A stretch of DNA of 55,548 nt from Clostridia bacterium (GTDB lineage: Bacteria; Bacillota; Clostridia; Oscillospirales; CAG-272): NCBI GenBank assembly GCA_017508195.1, contig JAFVZL010000029.1, forward strand, positions 1 through 55,548, given 5' to 3'. Within the stretch, counting starts at the first letter, position 1. The number at the start of each line of letters is the position of its first letter. The notes under the pieces were generated by a model, which ran no database searches, had not been told where the DNA came from, and was given only the letters and a program-made list of their open reading frames with translations. Positions 16,107 through 25,430 of this stretch are shown here, in pieces. Made by a program: the position numbers and the translations under genes.

Positions 16107-16110
16107 CGAA

Positions 16111-18948
16111 ATGTCAAGAAGCATAATTATCAAGGGCGCGAGGGTGAATAACCTCAAGAATATTGATGTTACTATTCCGCGTGACAAGCTGGTCGTGCTG
16201 ACCGGTCTGTCCGGTAGCGGTAAGTCCTCGCTCGCCTTCGACACACTTTACGCCGAGGGTCACAGACGCTTTGTGGAGAGCCTCTCGTCATACGCGAGAA
16301 TGTTCCTCGGTCAGATGGACAAGCCCGACGTTGATCTCATAGAGGGCCTGTCACCGTCGATATCGATAGACCAGAAGACTACCTCGAAGAACCCGAGATC
16401 GACCGTAGGCACCGTTACGGAAATATACGACTATCTGCGACTCCTATACGCAAGGGTTGGTGTACCTCACTGTCCCGTCTGCGGTAAGGTAATAGAGCAG
16501 CAGTCGCTTGATCAGATAGTTTCTAAGATACTATCGCTCCCCGAAGGCACGCGCTTTATGGTGCTCGCCCCCGTTGTAAAGGCGCAGAAGGGAATGCACG
16601 AAAAGGTCTTTTCCGATGCGCAGAGATCGGGCTATGCCAGAGTCCGCGTTGACGGTAGTATGTACGACCTTTCCGAAAAGATAACGCTCGATAAAAACAT
16701 AAAGCACACGATAGATATCGTTGTCGACCGTCTTGTAATAAAGGAGGATGTCCGCTCGAGGCTCTCCGACTCGGTCGAGAGCGCACTGCGTGCCGCAGAC
16801 GGCAGAGTAACTATCGTGACAGTTCCGCGTGAGGGTGATGGTGAGGAGCTTGAATTCTCACAGAAGTATGCCTGCGAGGAGCATGGAATATCCTTCCCCG
16901 AGCTCGAGCCGAGAATGTTCTCGTTCAACAACCCGATAGGTGCCTGCCCCGAGTGCGCGGGTATCGGAAATATGCAGAGGATATCCGTAAAGAAGCTGCT
17001 TCCGCATCCCGAGCTATCGCTCCGCGACGGTGCGATTGCCGCGAACGGCTTCAAGACCATGACCGAGGATTCCTGGACGGGACCTCTCGTTGCTGCCGTC
17101 GGTGAGGCGATGGGCTTCACGCTCGATACTCCTATATGCGATTTCACCGAGGAGCAGCTAAATGCGCTCATGTACGGCACGGGTGCGCGCAAATATGACG
17201 TAACGCGCTATTTTGGCGGCACCTCAAAGGAGCAGCATACCTCGTTTGACGGCATCGTTCGCATTATCGAAAAGCGTATGAGGATGGCGGGCGGTGACTA
17301 TTACCAGGAGTTTGTCGAGGAGGTCGCTTGCCCGAGATGTAAGGGCAGAAGGCTCTCGGATATGGTTCTCGGTGTGACTGTGGGTGGTCTGAATATTGAT
17401 GAAATATGCCGCCTTTCCGTAGGAAAGATGCTGGAATTCGTTAATGGGATCACACTCGGTGAGACCGAGGCTAAGATAGCAAAGGAGATACTCAAGGAGG
17501 TAAAGTCACGCCTGAACTTCCTTATCAGCGTAGGACTTGATTATCTGAACCTTGCGCGCACGGCGGGTACGCTCTCGGGCGGCGAGGCACAGAGAATAAG
17601 GCTTGCAACGCAAATAGGCTCGGCGCTCACGGGCGTTCTCTATATTCTTGACGAGCCCAGCATAGGACTGCATCAGCGCGATAACGGCAAGCTCGTCGGA
17701 ACCCTGAAAAGACTTCGCGACCTCGGCAACTCGGTAATAGTAGTCGAGCATGACGAGGAGACGATGCGTGAGGCTGACTATATCGTGGATATAGGACCCG
17801 GCGCGGGAATACACGGCGGTGAGGTCGTTGCCTCGGGTACGCCCGACGAGGTCGGAGCAACGGAGAAATCCATTACAGGAGCATATCTTTCTGGTAGAAA
17901 AACCATACCCGTACCCCTATCTCGCAGAGCAGGCAACGGCAGCTTCCTCGAGATAAAGGGGGCACAGGAGAACAATCTTAAGAATATTGACGTAGATATA
18001 CCTCTCGGCACCTTCGTTGCCGTTACGGGCGTATCCGGCAGCGGAAAATCCTCGCTGATCAATTCTATACTCTACAGAACGCTTGCAAGAGATCTTAACC
18101 GTGCAATAACGTACCCCGGTAAGGTCGATAGGATCCTCGGACTCGAGCACCTCGATAAGGTTATAGCTATAGATCAGAGCCCAATCGGCAGGACCCCGAG
18201 ATCCAACCCCGCAACCTATACCGGCCTGTTTACCGATATCCGTAACCTGTTTGCGAAAACGCGCGATGCCAAGGCAAAGGGCTACGATGCAGGCAGATTT
18301 TCCTTTAACGTGCGAGGCGGAAGATGCGAGGCGTGTGAGGGCGACGGTGTTAAGTGTATAGAAATGAATTTCTTACCCGACGTCTATGTAAAGTGTGACG
18401 TGTGCGAGGGAAAGAGATATAACCGCGATACTCTCGAGGTAAAATACAAGGGTAAGAACATCTATGACGTCCTCGAGATGTCGGTAGAGGAGGGAATAGC
18501 CTTCTTTGACGGACTCCCTCAGCTGCAAAGAAAGCTGCAGACTCTCTTTGACGTCGGTCTCGGTTATATAAAGATCGGTCAATCCTCAACCACTCTTTCG
18601 GGCGGTGAGGCGCAGAGAGTAAAGCTCGCGACAGAGCTTGCAAAGCGATCGACAGGTAAGACAATATATATTTTAGACGAGCCTACGACAGGACTTCATA
18701 CCGAGGATGTATCAAAGCTTATTGCGATACTTCAGCGCATAGCCGACGGTGGCAACACCGTAGTTGTTATCGAACATAACCTCGACCTCATAAAGACCGC
18801 AGACTATATCATCGATCTCGGTCCCGAGGGCGGTGACGGCGGCGGCACGGTAGTATGCGCGGGTACTCCCGAGGAGGTTGCGGAGTGTGAAAGATCTTAC
18901 ACGGGTGCCTTCTTAAGACAGAAGCTCGCGGAGGGAAAGGCATTATGA
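16111..18948 (+). CDS. uvrA: UvrABC excinuclease subunit A
   Basis: 945 residues, the normal length. It is an ABC-type dimeric ATPase that scans DNA for bulky lesions and hands them to UvrB. Two ABC modules are visible: the first P-loop [15 protein letters not shown] (near 31-45) with [12 protein letters not shown] and DEPSIGLH, the second P-loop [11 protein letters not shown] with [12 protein letters not shown] and DEPTTGLH. Zinc fingers are CPVCGKV with a later CPRCKGRR, and CEACEGDG with CDVCEGKR. It starts 4 bp after the uvrB stop, and its TGA overlaps the nrdG ATG. Confidence 0.97.
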   Translation: MSRSIIIKGARVNNLKNIDVTIPRDKLVVLTGLSGSGKSSLAFDTLYAEGHRRFVESLSSYARMFLGQMDKPDVDLIEGLSPSISIDQKTTSKNPRSTVGTVTEIYDYLRLLYARVGVPHCPVCGKVIEQQSLDQIVSKILSLPEGTRFMVLAPVVKAQKGMHEKVFSDAQRSGYARVRVDGSMYDLSEKITLDKNIKHTIDIVVDRLVIKEDVRSRLSDSVESALRAADGRVTIVTVPREGDGEELEFSQKYACEEHGISFPELEPRMFSFNNPIGACPECAGIGNMQRISVKKLLPHPELSLRDGAIAANGFKTMTEDSWTGPLVAAVGEAMGFTLDTPICDFTEEQLNALMYGTGARKYDVTRYFGGTSKEQHTSFDGIVRIIEKRMRMAGGDYYQEFVEEVACPRCKGRRLSDMVLGVTVGGLNIDEICRLSVGKMLEFVNGITLGETEAKIAKEILKEVKSRLNFLISVGLDYLNLARTAGTLSGGEAQRIRLATQIGSALTGVLYILDEPSIGLHQRDNGKLVGTLKRLRDLGNSVIVVEHDEETMREADYIVDIGPGAGIHGGEVVASGTPDEVGATEKSITGAYLSGRKTIPVPLSRRAGNGSFLEIKGAQENNLKNIDVDIPLGTFVAVTGVSGSGKSSLINSILYRTLARDLNRAITYPGKVDRILGLEHLDKVIAIDQSPIGRTPRSNPATYTGLFTDIRNLFAKTRDAKAKGYDAGRFSFNVRGGRCEACEGDGVKCIEMNFLPDVYVKCDVCEGKRYNRDTLEVKYKGKNIYDVLEMSVEEGIAFFDGLPQLQRKLQTLFDVGLGYIKIGQSSTTLSGGEAQRVKLATELAKRSTGKTIYILDEPTTGLHTEDVSKLIAILQRIADGGNTVVVIEHNLDLIKTADYIIDLGPEGGDGGGTVVCAGTPEEVAECERSYTGAFLRQKLAEGKAL

Positions 18949-19502
18949 ATTATGCAAATATAAAAAAATTCGATGTAGCTAACGGAGAGGGAATAAGAAC
19001 CACTCTTTTTGTCTCGGGCTGTCGGAACAGATGCAAGAATTGCTTCCAGCCTGAGACCTGGAGCTTCGACTTCGGAAAGCCCTTTGACGATTCCGTTGCA
19101 GAGGAAATATTTGGGACTATGGAAAACTCCTCGGTAAAGGGTCTGACGCTTCTCGGCGGTGAGCCTATGGAGCCCGAAAATCAGGCGGGACTGCTCCCGT
19201 TTCTGAGAGAGTTCAAGCGCCGTTACCCCACGAAGGATATCTGGCTCTTCACGGGTAACCTCTACGAGGAGCTCACCGCGGGTGTCGGCAATCACCCGAA
19301 GTCGCTCGATATTACTCCCGAGATACTCTCTTACGTTGATATACTCGTTGACGGCAGATTTATCGAGGAGCGAAAGCGCCTCGGACTCCGCTTCAGAGGC
19401 TCCGATAATCAGCGCATTATCGATATGAACAAGACCAGACAATCGGGCGAGATCGTTATCTGGGACGGAGTGAAGCTCGATAAGCATTACTCCGAGGTGT
19501 GA
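18945..19502 (+). CDS. nrdG: Anaerobic ribonucleotide reductase activating protein
   Basis: 185 residues. It is a radical-SAM enzyme that puts the glycyl radical on NrdD, the class III ribonucleotide reductase. The [4Fe-4S] cluster motif is C26-x3-C30-x2-C33 (CRNRCKNC). ANGEGIRTTLFVSGC precedes it and LTLLGGEPM (the GGE motif) follows. NrdG normally sits next to nrdD; here it lies at the end of uvrA (4-bp ATGA overlap) and before dut, and no nrdD is in the window. The link to uvrBA and dut groups dNTP supply and repair functions. Confidence 0.93.
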   Translation: MNYANIKKFDVANGEGIRTTLFVSGCRNRCKNCFQPETWSFDFGKPFDDSVAEEIFGTMENSSVKGLTLLGGEPMEPENQAGLLPFLREFKRRYPTKDIWLFTGNLYEELTAGVGNHPKSLDITPEILSYVDILVDGRFIEERKRLGLRFRGSDNQRIIDMNKTRQSGEIVIWDGVKLDKHYSEV

Positions 19503-19590
19503 CCCCGTGTCGATTTTAAGGCAAATTACAAACAAAATCAGCCAAAGACTGCTCGCAGATATAAACGTGAGCACATAAAGAGAGGTAAAA

Positions 19591-20025
19591 ATGAAGGTAA
19601 GATATAAAAAGCTTGACGAAAGAGCAACAGAGCCGAGCTACGGCACGGAATATTCAGCAGGGGCAGATCTGTATAGCCTTGACGGTCCCGTAACCATAGA
19701 TGCTCATAAAACGCTCCTTATACATACGGGTATCGCGGTAGAGATACCCGAGGGCTATTGCGGCCTGATATTCGCGAGAAGCGGCATGGCAACCAAGCGC
19801 GGTCTCGCTCCCGCGAACAAGGTAGGAGTCATCGATGCCGACTACCGCGGAGAAGTAATGGTCGCGCTCCACAACCACACCGATGCCCTCGTCACGGTTG
19901 AAGCGGGCGAGCGCATAGCTCAGCTTGCCATCGTTCCGTTCCTTAAGGCGGAATATGAATGTGCCGACGAGCTTTCCGACACTGTGAGAGGAATCGGCGG
20001 CTTCGGCTCCACGGGTACGAAGTAA
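19591..20025 (+). CDS. dut: dUTP diphosphatase (trimeric dUTPase)
   Basis: 144 residues, the usual size. It hydrolyses dUTP to dUMP, keeping uracil out of DNA and feeding thymidylate synthesis. All five motifs are visible: AGADLYS (1), RSGMATKRG (2), GVIDADYRGEVMVAL (3, with the catalytic Asp), GERIAQLAI (4) and RGIGGFGSTG (5, the C-terminal lid). It is the last gene of the uvrB-uvrA-nrdG-dut run. It starts 88 bp after nrdG with GAGAGG ahead of the ATG. A bidirectional terminator follows at 20111. Confidence 0.96.
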   Translation: MKVRYKKLDERATEPSYGTEYSAGADLYSLDGPVTIDAHKTLLIHTGIAVEIPEGYCGLIFARSGMATKRGLAPANKVGVIDADYRGEVMVALHNHTDALVTVEAGERIAQLAIVPFLKAEYECADELSDTVRGIGGFGSTGTK

Positions 20026-20110
20026 TTTGTATGTTATTCACGAGATGCTTCTTTGTATCTGCGTTTGTGCTCTAAAAATCATTGAAAATGAATACGTGAT
20101 ATTGACATAA

Positions 20111-20176
20111 TAAAAAACGGACTATTTGGCGTGTACTTCGACTTTGAAAACACACGCGAAATAGTCCGTTTTTTAT
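20111..20176. terminator. Bidirectional terminator between dut and the pseudouridine synthase gene
   Basis: AAAAAACGGACTATTT (about 20112-20127) pairs with AAATAGTCCGTTTTTT (about 20159-20174), extended by GCGTGT against ACACGC. A and T tracts flank both sides, so it can serve both convergent units. Confidence 0.88.
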
Positions 20177-20230
20177 TTATGTTGCAAATATTATTTTACA
20201 AAAACAGTTAAAATATACGGTTTTTGCCAA

Positions 20231-21205
20231 TCACCTGAAGAAATCTTTTGTGAAATATATCTCGTTGTTGGGTATCGAGAATTCACGGCCGTTGAGGTAG
20301 GAGAGAAGCCCGGCGTCGGTCTTGAAGGCAAAGCGGAGCTTGTAGGAATATAGAGCCTGATATTTATATCCGCGCTCTCTGTCAGCCTTGTTGATACCGT
20401 ACTTTCCGTCTCCGACAAGAGGGTGACCTATATACGCCATATGAGCGCGTATCTGATGCGTTCTTCCCGTCAGAAGCTCGACCTCTACAAGTGAAGTATC
20501 CTTCGAGGTGGCGATCACCTTATACCTTGTCTTTATCTCCTTCGCTCCGCGAGGGGGATTTTTTGCATATACACGCACCTGGTTGGTTTTCTCATCCTTG
20601 ATAAGATATCCGTAGAGCGTCGCCTCTTTCTCCGCCGGTACTCCGTGGATGGCGGCAAGATAATACTTATCTATCTCGCGCTCCTTTATCTTCTCGTTCA
20701 TGATACGCAGCGCCTCGGCATTCTTTGCCGCGATAACGATACCGCCCGTGTTACGGTCTATTCTGTTACATAGCGCAGGGGAGAAGCTCTGTTCACTCGT
20801 TGGGTCGTATTCACCACTTTGGTAAAGGTACGCCTGAACCCTCGTTATAAGGGTATCGAGCGCGTTATGCTCGTCCTCGTGGACAGATACACCCGGTCGC
20901 TTGTTTATCAGAATTATATTCTCGTCCTCATATACGATATCGAGCTTCGGCTGTATGCGCCCGAGTGATACGGTGCGTTCGTCGGCTATGCCGTCGAGCC
21001 GTGCGAAGAATTCCTCGGCAAGGAAGCACTGGATAGTGTCTCCCTCGCTAAGTATCATACCTATTTCGGCTCTTTTTCTGTTGACCTTTATCTTCTTAAG
21101 TCTTATAGATTTGTATAACAGCGAGGTCGGCAGATCTAAAGTTTTGGTTATAAACTTATCCAGCCTCTGTCCCGCATCGTTTTTACCGATAATCAGCTCG
21201 CGCAT
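20231..21205 (-). CDS. RluA-family 23S rRNA pseudouridine synthase
   Basis: 324 residues. An N-terminal S4 RNA-binding domain (GQRLDKFITKTL, about 10-60) is followed by the RluA catalytic domain. The catalytic aspartate lies in NRIDRNTGG, a variant of the usual H-R-L-D-R-x-T-S-G, and the later TGRTHQIRAHMAYIGHPLVGD block is standard. It is likely an RluC/RluD-type enzyme acting on 23S rRNA; which uridines cannot be told. The start at 21205 is chosen because it lies 1 bp after the upp stop; the longer frame would run 90 bp into upp. It is co-transcribed with upp. Confidence 0.9.
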   Translation of the reverse strand: MRELIIGKNDAGQRLDKFITKTLDLPTSLLYKSIRLKKIKVNRKRAEIGMILSEGDTIQCFLAEEFFARLDGIADERTVSLGRIQPKLDIVYEDENIILINKRPGVSVHEDEHNALDTLITRVQAYLYQSGEYDPTSEQSFSPALCNRIDRNTGGIVIAAKNAEALRIMNEKIKEREIDKYYLAAIHGVPAEKEATLYGYLIKDEKTNQVRVYAKNPPRGAKEIKTRYKVIATSKDTSLVEVELLTGRTHQIRAHMAYIGHPLVGDGKYGINKADRERGYKYQALYSYKLRFAFKTDAGLLSYLNGREFSIPNNEIYFTKDFFR

Positions 21206-21206
21206 C

Positions 21207-21836
21207 TTATTTTGTGCCGAAGATTCTGTCACCCGCATCACCGAGACCGGGAACGATATATGCGTGATCGTTGAGCTTCTCGTCAAGTGCCGCACAGAAG
21301 ATATCTACATCGGGATGAGCCTCTTGCACCCTCTTGACTCCCTCGGGAGCTGCAACAAGGCACATAAGACGTATACTCTTCGCACCTCTTGCTTTGACCA
21401 TCGTGATAGCATCGGCAGCAGAGCCGCCCGTGGCGAGCATCGGGTCGACAACTATTACGGTTCGCTTATCGATATCGGGGGGCATCTTGCAGTAATATTC
21501 AACCGGCTCGTGAGTCTCGGGGTCTCTGTATAGACCGATATGACCGACTCTCGCAACCGGAACGAGGCGTAAAAGACCGTCAACCATTCCAAGACCTGCG
21601 CGGAGAATAGGCACGATGGCAAGCTTCTTTCCTGCGATCTTCTTGAAGGTGGCGCGGCATATGGGTGTCTCTATCTCAACATCCTCAAGAGGAAGGTCTC
21701 GCGTGAGCTCGTATCCCATAAGCATCGAGATCTCGTCGAGCAGCTCGCGGAAGTCCTTCGAGGGGGTGTTCTTTTTTCTCATTATTGTCAGCTTATGCTG
21801 GATGAGGGGGTGATCTATAAGATGAAAAGTACTCAT
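21207..21836 (-). CDS. upp: Uracil phosphoribosyltransferase
   Basis: 209 residues, standard length. It makes UMP from uracil and PRPP in pyrimidine salvage. Marks are the N-terminal [23 protein letters not shown], the PRPP loop [14 protein letters not shown], and the uracil-binding end [16 protein letters not shown]. It has its own promoter at 21872-21900 and leads a two-gene unit with the pseudouridine synthase, whose start is 1 bp past the upp stop. Translational coupling of the pair is likely. Confidence 0.97.
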   Translation of the reverse strand: MSTFHLIDHPLIQHKLTIMRKKNTPSKDFRELLDEISMLMGYELTRDLPLEDVEIETPICRATFKKIAGKKLAIVPILRAGLGMVDGLLRLVPVARVGHIGLYRDPETHEPVEYYCKMPPDIDKRTVIVVDPMLATGGSAADAITMVKARGAKSIRLMCLVAAPEGVKRVQEAHPDVDIFCAALDEKLNDHAYIVPGLGDAGDRIFGTK

Positions 21837-21871
21837 TTTTTATGTCCTCACTTTTTAATTATTCCACTTTT

Positions 21872-21900
21872 ATTATATAACAAGCAGAAATGAATTTCAA
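21872..21900 (-). promoter_or_regulatory. Promoter of upp
   Basis: On the minus strand TTGAAA (21900-21895) and TATAAT (21877-21872) are 17 bp apart and 36 bp before the ATG. Confidence 0.75.
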
Positions 21901-21989
21901 GAGGAGCGCTTCTTTTTGACAAAAAAGCTCGTGTTTTGTAAGATTAACGCAAAAATGTGCTATTTTACAAATTGTGCGTGTTTTTTTAC

Positions 21990-22018
21990 TTGCAAATACA
22001 GAGGTACTGTTGTATAAT
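21990..22018 (+). promoter_or_regulatory. Promoter of the nucleotidyltransferase gene
   Basis: TTGCAA (21990-21995) and TATAAT (22013-22018) are 17 bp apart, 34 bp before the start at 22052. It also rules out the in-frame ATG at 21974, which lies upstream of it. Confidence 0.75.
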
Positions 22019-22051
22019 GATACTGATAAAACAAACCTTGTGAGGTGTATT

Positions 22052-22963
22052 ATGAAAAATCCCGAGCTTGTAATAATGGCTGCAGGTATGGGCAGCCGCT
22101 ACGGCGGACTTAAGCAGATAGACAGCGTGGACGATTACGGACATATCATTATCGACTATTCAATTTACGACGCTATAAAAGCCGGCTTCCGCGATATAAC
22201 CTTTATCATCAAGCATGAGATAGAGGCTGACTTCCGTGAGATCATGGATAAGCATCTTGAGGGCAAGGACGTTAACGTGAAATACGTTTTCCAGGAGCTT
22301 GACAGGCTGCCCGAGGGCTACTCCGTTCCCGACGGCAGAACGAAGCCATGGGGTACTGCGCACGCGCTTATGTGTTGCCTCGGTACTGTTGATGCGCCCT
22401 TTGCCGTCATAAACGCTGACGATTACTACGGTGCGCACGCGTTTGAGAAGATTTATAATTTCTTGAAAAACGTTGATGAGAGTGATGGAAAATATCACTA
22501 TGCGATGGTAGGCTATTACATAGAGAATACCGTTACGGAGCAGGGTACCGTATCGCGCGGTGTCTGCGCTCACAAGGACGGTATGCTCACCGAGATCGTA
22601 GAGCGTACCAAGATCGCGACCGAGGGCGGAAGAATATACTTCACCGAGGGAGAATGTGAGACAGAGCTTGCTCCGGATACGCTCGTATCGATGAACCTCT
22701 GGGGTCTCACTCCTTCATATCTTCGCGAGTGCTATCAGCGCTTCGCACGTTTCCTTGACGAGAACCTCGATAAGAACCCCTTAAAGTGTGAGTTCTTCCT
22801 CCCTACCGTTATCTCCGAGCTTATCACGGAGGGGAAGGCTGACGTGCGTGTTCTCGACAACAGCGATAAGTGGTACGGTGTTACCTACAAGGAGGATAAG
22901 GCGGCGGTAGTAGAGGCTTTCTGTGAATTCAAGGAAAAGGGAATATATCCCGAAAGCTTCTGA
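22052..22963 (+). CDS. Sugar-phosphate nucleotidyltransferase-like protein
   Basis: 303 residues. The N-terminal Rossmann-like nucleotidyltransferase signature is VIMAAGMGSRYGGLKQ (residues about 6-21), and INADDYYGAHAF (a variant of the metal-binding D-x-D region) follows in the middle. This family usually joins NTP and a sugar-1-phosphate. In many Bacillota, stand-alone members of this form have no proven substrate. The C-terminus (KWYGVTYKEDKAAVVEAF) is short, with no left-handed beta-helix acyltransferase domain. It is monocistronic, with its own promoter and a terminator at 23015. Confidence 0.85.
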   Translation: MKNPELVIMAAGMGSRYGGLKQIDSVDDYGHIIIDYSIYDAIKAGFRDITFIIKHEIEADFREIMDKHLEGKDVNVKYVFQELDRLPEGYSVPDGRTKPWGTAHALMCCLGTVDAPFAVINADDYYGAHAFEKIYNFLKNVDESDGKYHYAMVGYYIENTVTEQGTVSRGVCAHKDGMLTEIVERTKIATEGGRIYFTEGECETELAPDTLVSMNLWGLTPSYLRECYQRFARFLDENLDKNPLKCEFFLPTVISELITEGKADVRVLDNSDKWYGVTYKEDKAAVVEAFCEFKEKGIYPESF

Positions 22964-23014
22964 TCACGATGCCACCCGTGTTGAATTTTCCGCGCTAAAA
23001 TTGAGAAAAAGAAT

Positions 23015-23066
23015 AAAAACAGACTGTCCGGGGTGCCTTGATGCATCCCGGACAGTCTGTTTTGTT
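23015..23066. terminator. Bidirectional terminator
   Basis: AACAGACTGTCCGGG (23018-23032) pairs perfectly with CCCGGACAGTCTGTT (23047-23061), with A and T runs on both sides. It serves the convergent nucleotidyltransferase and cytidylate-kinase-like genes. Confidence 0.9.
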
Positions 23067-23109
23067 GTGAGAGAGGACCGACAGCGGACTCAAAACATCC
23101 GAGCGTCGC

Positions 23110-23742
23110 TTAATCCTCCTCGATAAGCTTTTTAACTGATGCGTAGATAAGCTGAGCCGTTCCCTCGATACCAAAGGTAGAGGAGTTGACAGCCATATCG
23201 TAGTTGTCGTACTTACCCCACTTGTTTCCGGTATAGAAGTTGTAGTATGAAGCACGGCGCTTATCCGTTTTGTTGATCATATCGATTATCTGTGAGGGCT
23301 TAACCTCGGGATGGCGCTCCTTAACGCGAGCCTGACGGTGCTCGAGATCTCCGTAGATGAAAAGACGGAATACGTCGTGATCGTCTTTGAGAACGTAATC
23401 CGCGCATCTGCCGATAATAACGCAGCTTCCGCGCTCAGCGTACTCCTTGATCACCTCGGACTGAAGAATAAAGAGCTTATCGTTGAGAGGCATCTTGTAG
23501 CCGAAGTGCATAGCCGTACCGTAGTGGTTAGATCCCATAGCGAGCGTGTAGAGAAGGCTGTTAGCCGCAGATTCGTCTGCGCTTCTGATTATCTCTTCGT
23601 TGAGACTGCCTTTAGCAGCGGCATCGGTGATCAACTGCTTATCGTATAAGGGGATACCAAGGAGCTCTGCGACACGCTCTCCTATCTCGCGACCGCCGCT
23701 TCCGTACTGACGCGCAACTGTAATAATGATTTTCTTTGACAT
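23110..23742 (-). CDS. Cytidylate kinase-like protein
   Basis: 210 residues. It matches the cytidylate_kin2-type family common in Clostridia: N-terminal ITVARQYGSGGREIGERVAELLGIPLYDKQLI, in which the P-loop has the form GSGGREIG without the usual GK(S/T). A later IIGRCADYVL and a Y-rich segment before the end (RASYYNFYTGNKWG) are also typical. It is probably a nucleotide-binding kinase; the true CMP kinase activity has not been shown for most members. GGAG lies 6 bp before the ATG. Together with 6936, the window holds two members of this wider group. Confidence 0.88.
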   Translation of the reverse strand: MSKKIIITVARQYGSGGREIGERVAELLGIPLYDKQLITDAAAKGSLNEEIIRSADESAANSLLYTLAMGSNHYGTAMHFGYKMPLNDKLFILQSEVIKEYAERGSCVIIGRCADYVLKDDHDVFRLFIYGDLEHRQARVKERHPEVKPSQIIDMINKTDKRRASYYNFYTGNKWGKYDNYDMAVNSSTFGIEGTAQLIYASVKKLIEED

Positions 23743-23793
23743 AGTGGATCTCCTTTACTGAATTTTGTGTGCTTTCACACCGATTCTGTATCC

Positions 23794-23822
23794 ATTATAT
23801 CAAATTATTTCATATTTGTAAA
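23794..23822 (-). promoter_or_regulatory. Promoter of the cytidylate kinase-like gene
   Basis: On the minus strand TTTACA (23822-23817) and TATAAT (23799-23794) are 17 bp apart. The remaining part of the 285-bp gap, to 24027, is T-rich and shows no gene or clear terminator. Confidence 0.75.
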
Positions 23823-24027
23823 GGGGTGTTATACCCACTTTCACCGTCTTTTTTTGTTTTTTTGTGATAATTTATCGCAAAAGTATCATACGATGGGACA
23901 TCTTTACCCACCTGTCGGTAATTTATGCGCTTGTGCTTTTATAGGAAAGATATTCTTTTTATTCGGCATCGACGTGGCATCCGGGTCGCTGAATCTCTTA
24001 CTTGACACCGCATAAACCTGTTATATG

Positions 24028-25278
24028 CTAACAATTATTTACCATTCTATACAAAAACTCCGCAGCGCTTGCCCTCGTGACGGTGGAGGTAAGATCGGTA
24101 CTTTCGCTATCGATAATACCAAGGGTAAGCATTGCCATCACGTCTGCTCTTGCCCATACGGGTATATTTTCTGCCGACGAGTACACGGCGGATTCATTGT
24201 CGGATACTCCGATAATACCGTTCATGATGCTTGCTGCCTCATAAACGCTTATAGGTCTATTCGGAGAGAATAAGAGCTTGCCATCCTCGTATTCTCCCGA
24301 TATGATGCCCAGCCTTGCCGCTTTTGCAACGTATCCCTCCAACGAGGAGGGTATTTCGGAATTGTCATCGAAAAAGCTCTCGCCTACGTCGGCTTTTATT
24401 CCGGCGGATTTGAGTGCCATGGCTACAAACTCGGCACGGGTCACGGCTTCGTCGGGCATAAAGTAGTGATCGTCGCCCACGAGCTTGCCGGACATTACGC
24501 CCATAGCGTTCATTGCAACCGCGGCGTTATACTCCTCCCGCTCGGTCATATCGACGTATACCGTTTCCGAGAGCCTTTCTGTTACCTTAAGCATTACCTC
24601 CTTGGTTCTCGAATAGTTGCCGTATTCATCTCTTGCAACGTATACGAATCTGTCGTAGCCCGTAAAGTTCTCTCCGGGGGTGTATTTGTATCCTCCGCCG
24701 CCCGTAAGCGTCAGCTTTCCTGTTTTTGGATATGAAGCTATAATGAACTCGAGCGCATCCCCCTCCGGATCCTTTGCGGTCATTTTACCGAATATGCTGA
24801 TATTTTCCTGGGTTGTAAGGCTCGTTTTTTCATCCTCACCACCGTCTATCTTCGGCGCGTAGTTTATTTTGTCGAGGAATTTCATCTCGCACTCATGCTC
24901 CTCGCCGCCGTCAAGCGTGAAGGTGAAGCTTGCTCTTTTGATTGACGCATCCTTAGGAACGAAAACGAGCGCTGCAACATTTCTTCTTTTCACCGTCTGA
25001 CCCTCTCTTACTCGTCTGCCGGCTAAAAGCAGTGTCCCCTCGGTCGAGGATGGCAGAGATGTGACTGTGATATCTTCAAAGCCGTCGATAGCAAATGCGC
25101 ATTTGAAGTCCGCATCGGAGAAGCTTACATTTTTTCCCGAAAGAGCCGATTTTATAACCTTTACCTCCCGTGACAAAACCTCGATGCCCGTACCTCTGAA
25201 CGCATTTGCCGATAAAGAAAACAGCGACGTCAGAACGAGCAATAGCACAGTTGCTTGAATTATTCTTGCTTTTACCAT
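24028..25278 (-). CDS. Secreted SLH-domain protein with a cadherin-like repeat
   Basis: 416 residues. A signal peptide (about 1-26, ending SANA) is followed by an unassigned beta region. An Ig/cadherin-like unit (about 165-240, marked by TAKDPEGDALEF and YTPGENFTGYDRFVYVARDEYGN) comes next, and then three S-layer homology modules to the end (the first with AVAMNAMGVMSGK and AVTRAEFVAMALK, the second with YVAKAARLGIISG, the third with RADVMAMLTLGII and VTRASAAEFLYRM). SLH modules bind pyruvylated wall polymer, so the protein is held on the cell surface. GGAGG lies before the ATG. It faces away from the LRR protein gene at 25431, another surface protein. Confidence 0.9.
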   Translation of the reverse strand: MVKARIIQATVLLLVLTSLFSLSANAFRGTGIEVLSREVKVIKSALSGKNVSFSDADFKCAFAIDGFEDITVTSLPSSTEGTLLLAGRRVREGQTVKRRNVAALVFVPKDASIKRASFTFTLDGGEEHECEMKFLDKINYAPKIDGGEDEKTSLTTQENISIFGKMTAKDPEGDALEFIIASYPKTGKLTLTGGGGYKYTPGENFTGYDRFVYVARDEYGNYSRTKEVMLKVTERLSETVYVDMTEREEYNAAVAMNAMGVMSGKLVGDDHYFMPDEAVTRAEFVAMALKSAGIKADVGESFFDDNSEIPSSLEGYVAKAARLGIISGEYEDGKLLFSPNRPISVYEAASIMNGIIGVSDNESAVYSSAENIPVWARADVMAMLTLGIIDSESTDLTSTVTRASAAEFLYRMVNNC

Positions 25279-25369
25279 ATTAACCTCCCGTTAGTTATTG
25301 CTCTTATTTTTGGCACTAGGGTCGATATTATGCACGTCCATCTTAAATTGCAAACTTTTCATTAAAGCA

Positions 25370-25398
25370 TTGACTTTTAGCGGAGCTTGTTGTATACT
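25370..25398 (+). promoter_or_regulatory. Promoter of the LRR protein gene
   Basis: TTGACT (25370-25375) and TATACT (25393-25398) are 17 bp apart, 32 bp before the ATG. Confidence 0.7.
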
Positions 25399-25430
25399 TT
25401 TAAAAGAATATAAATTATTAAGGAGCAGTT

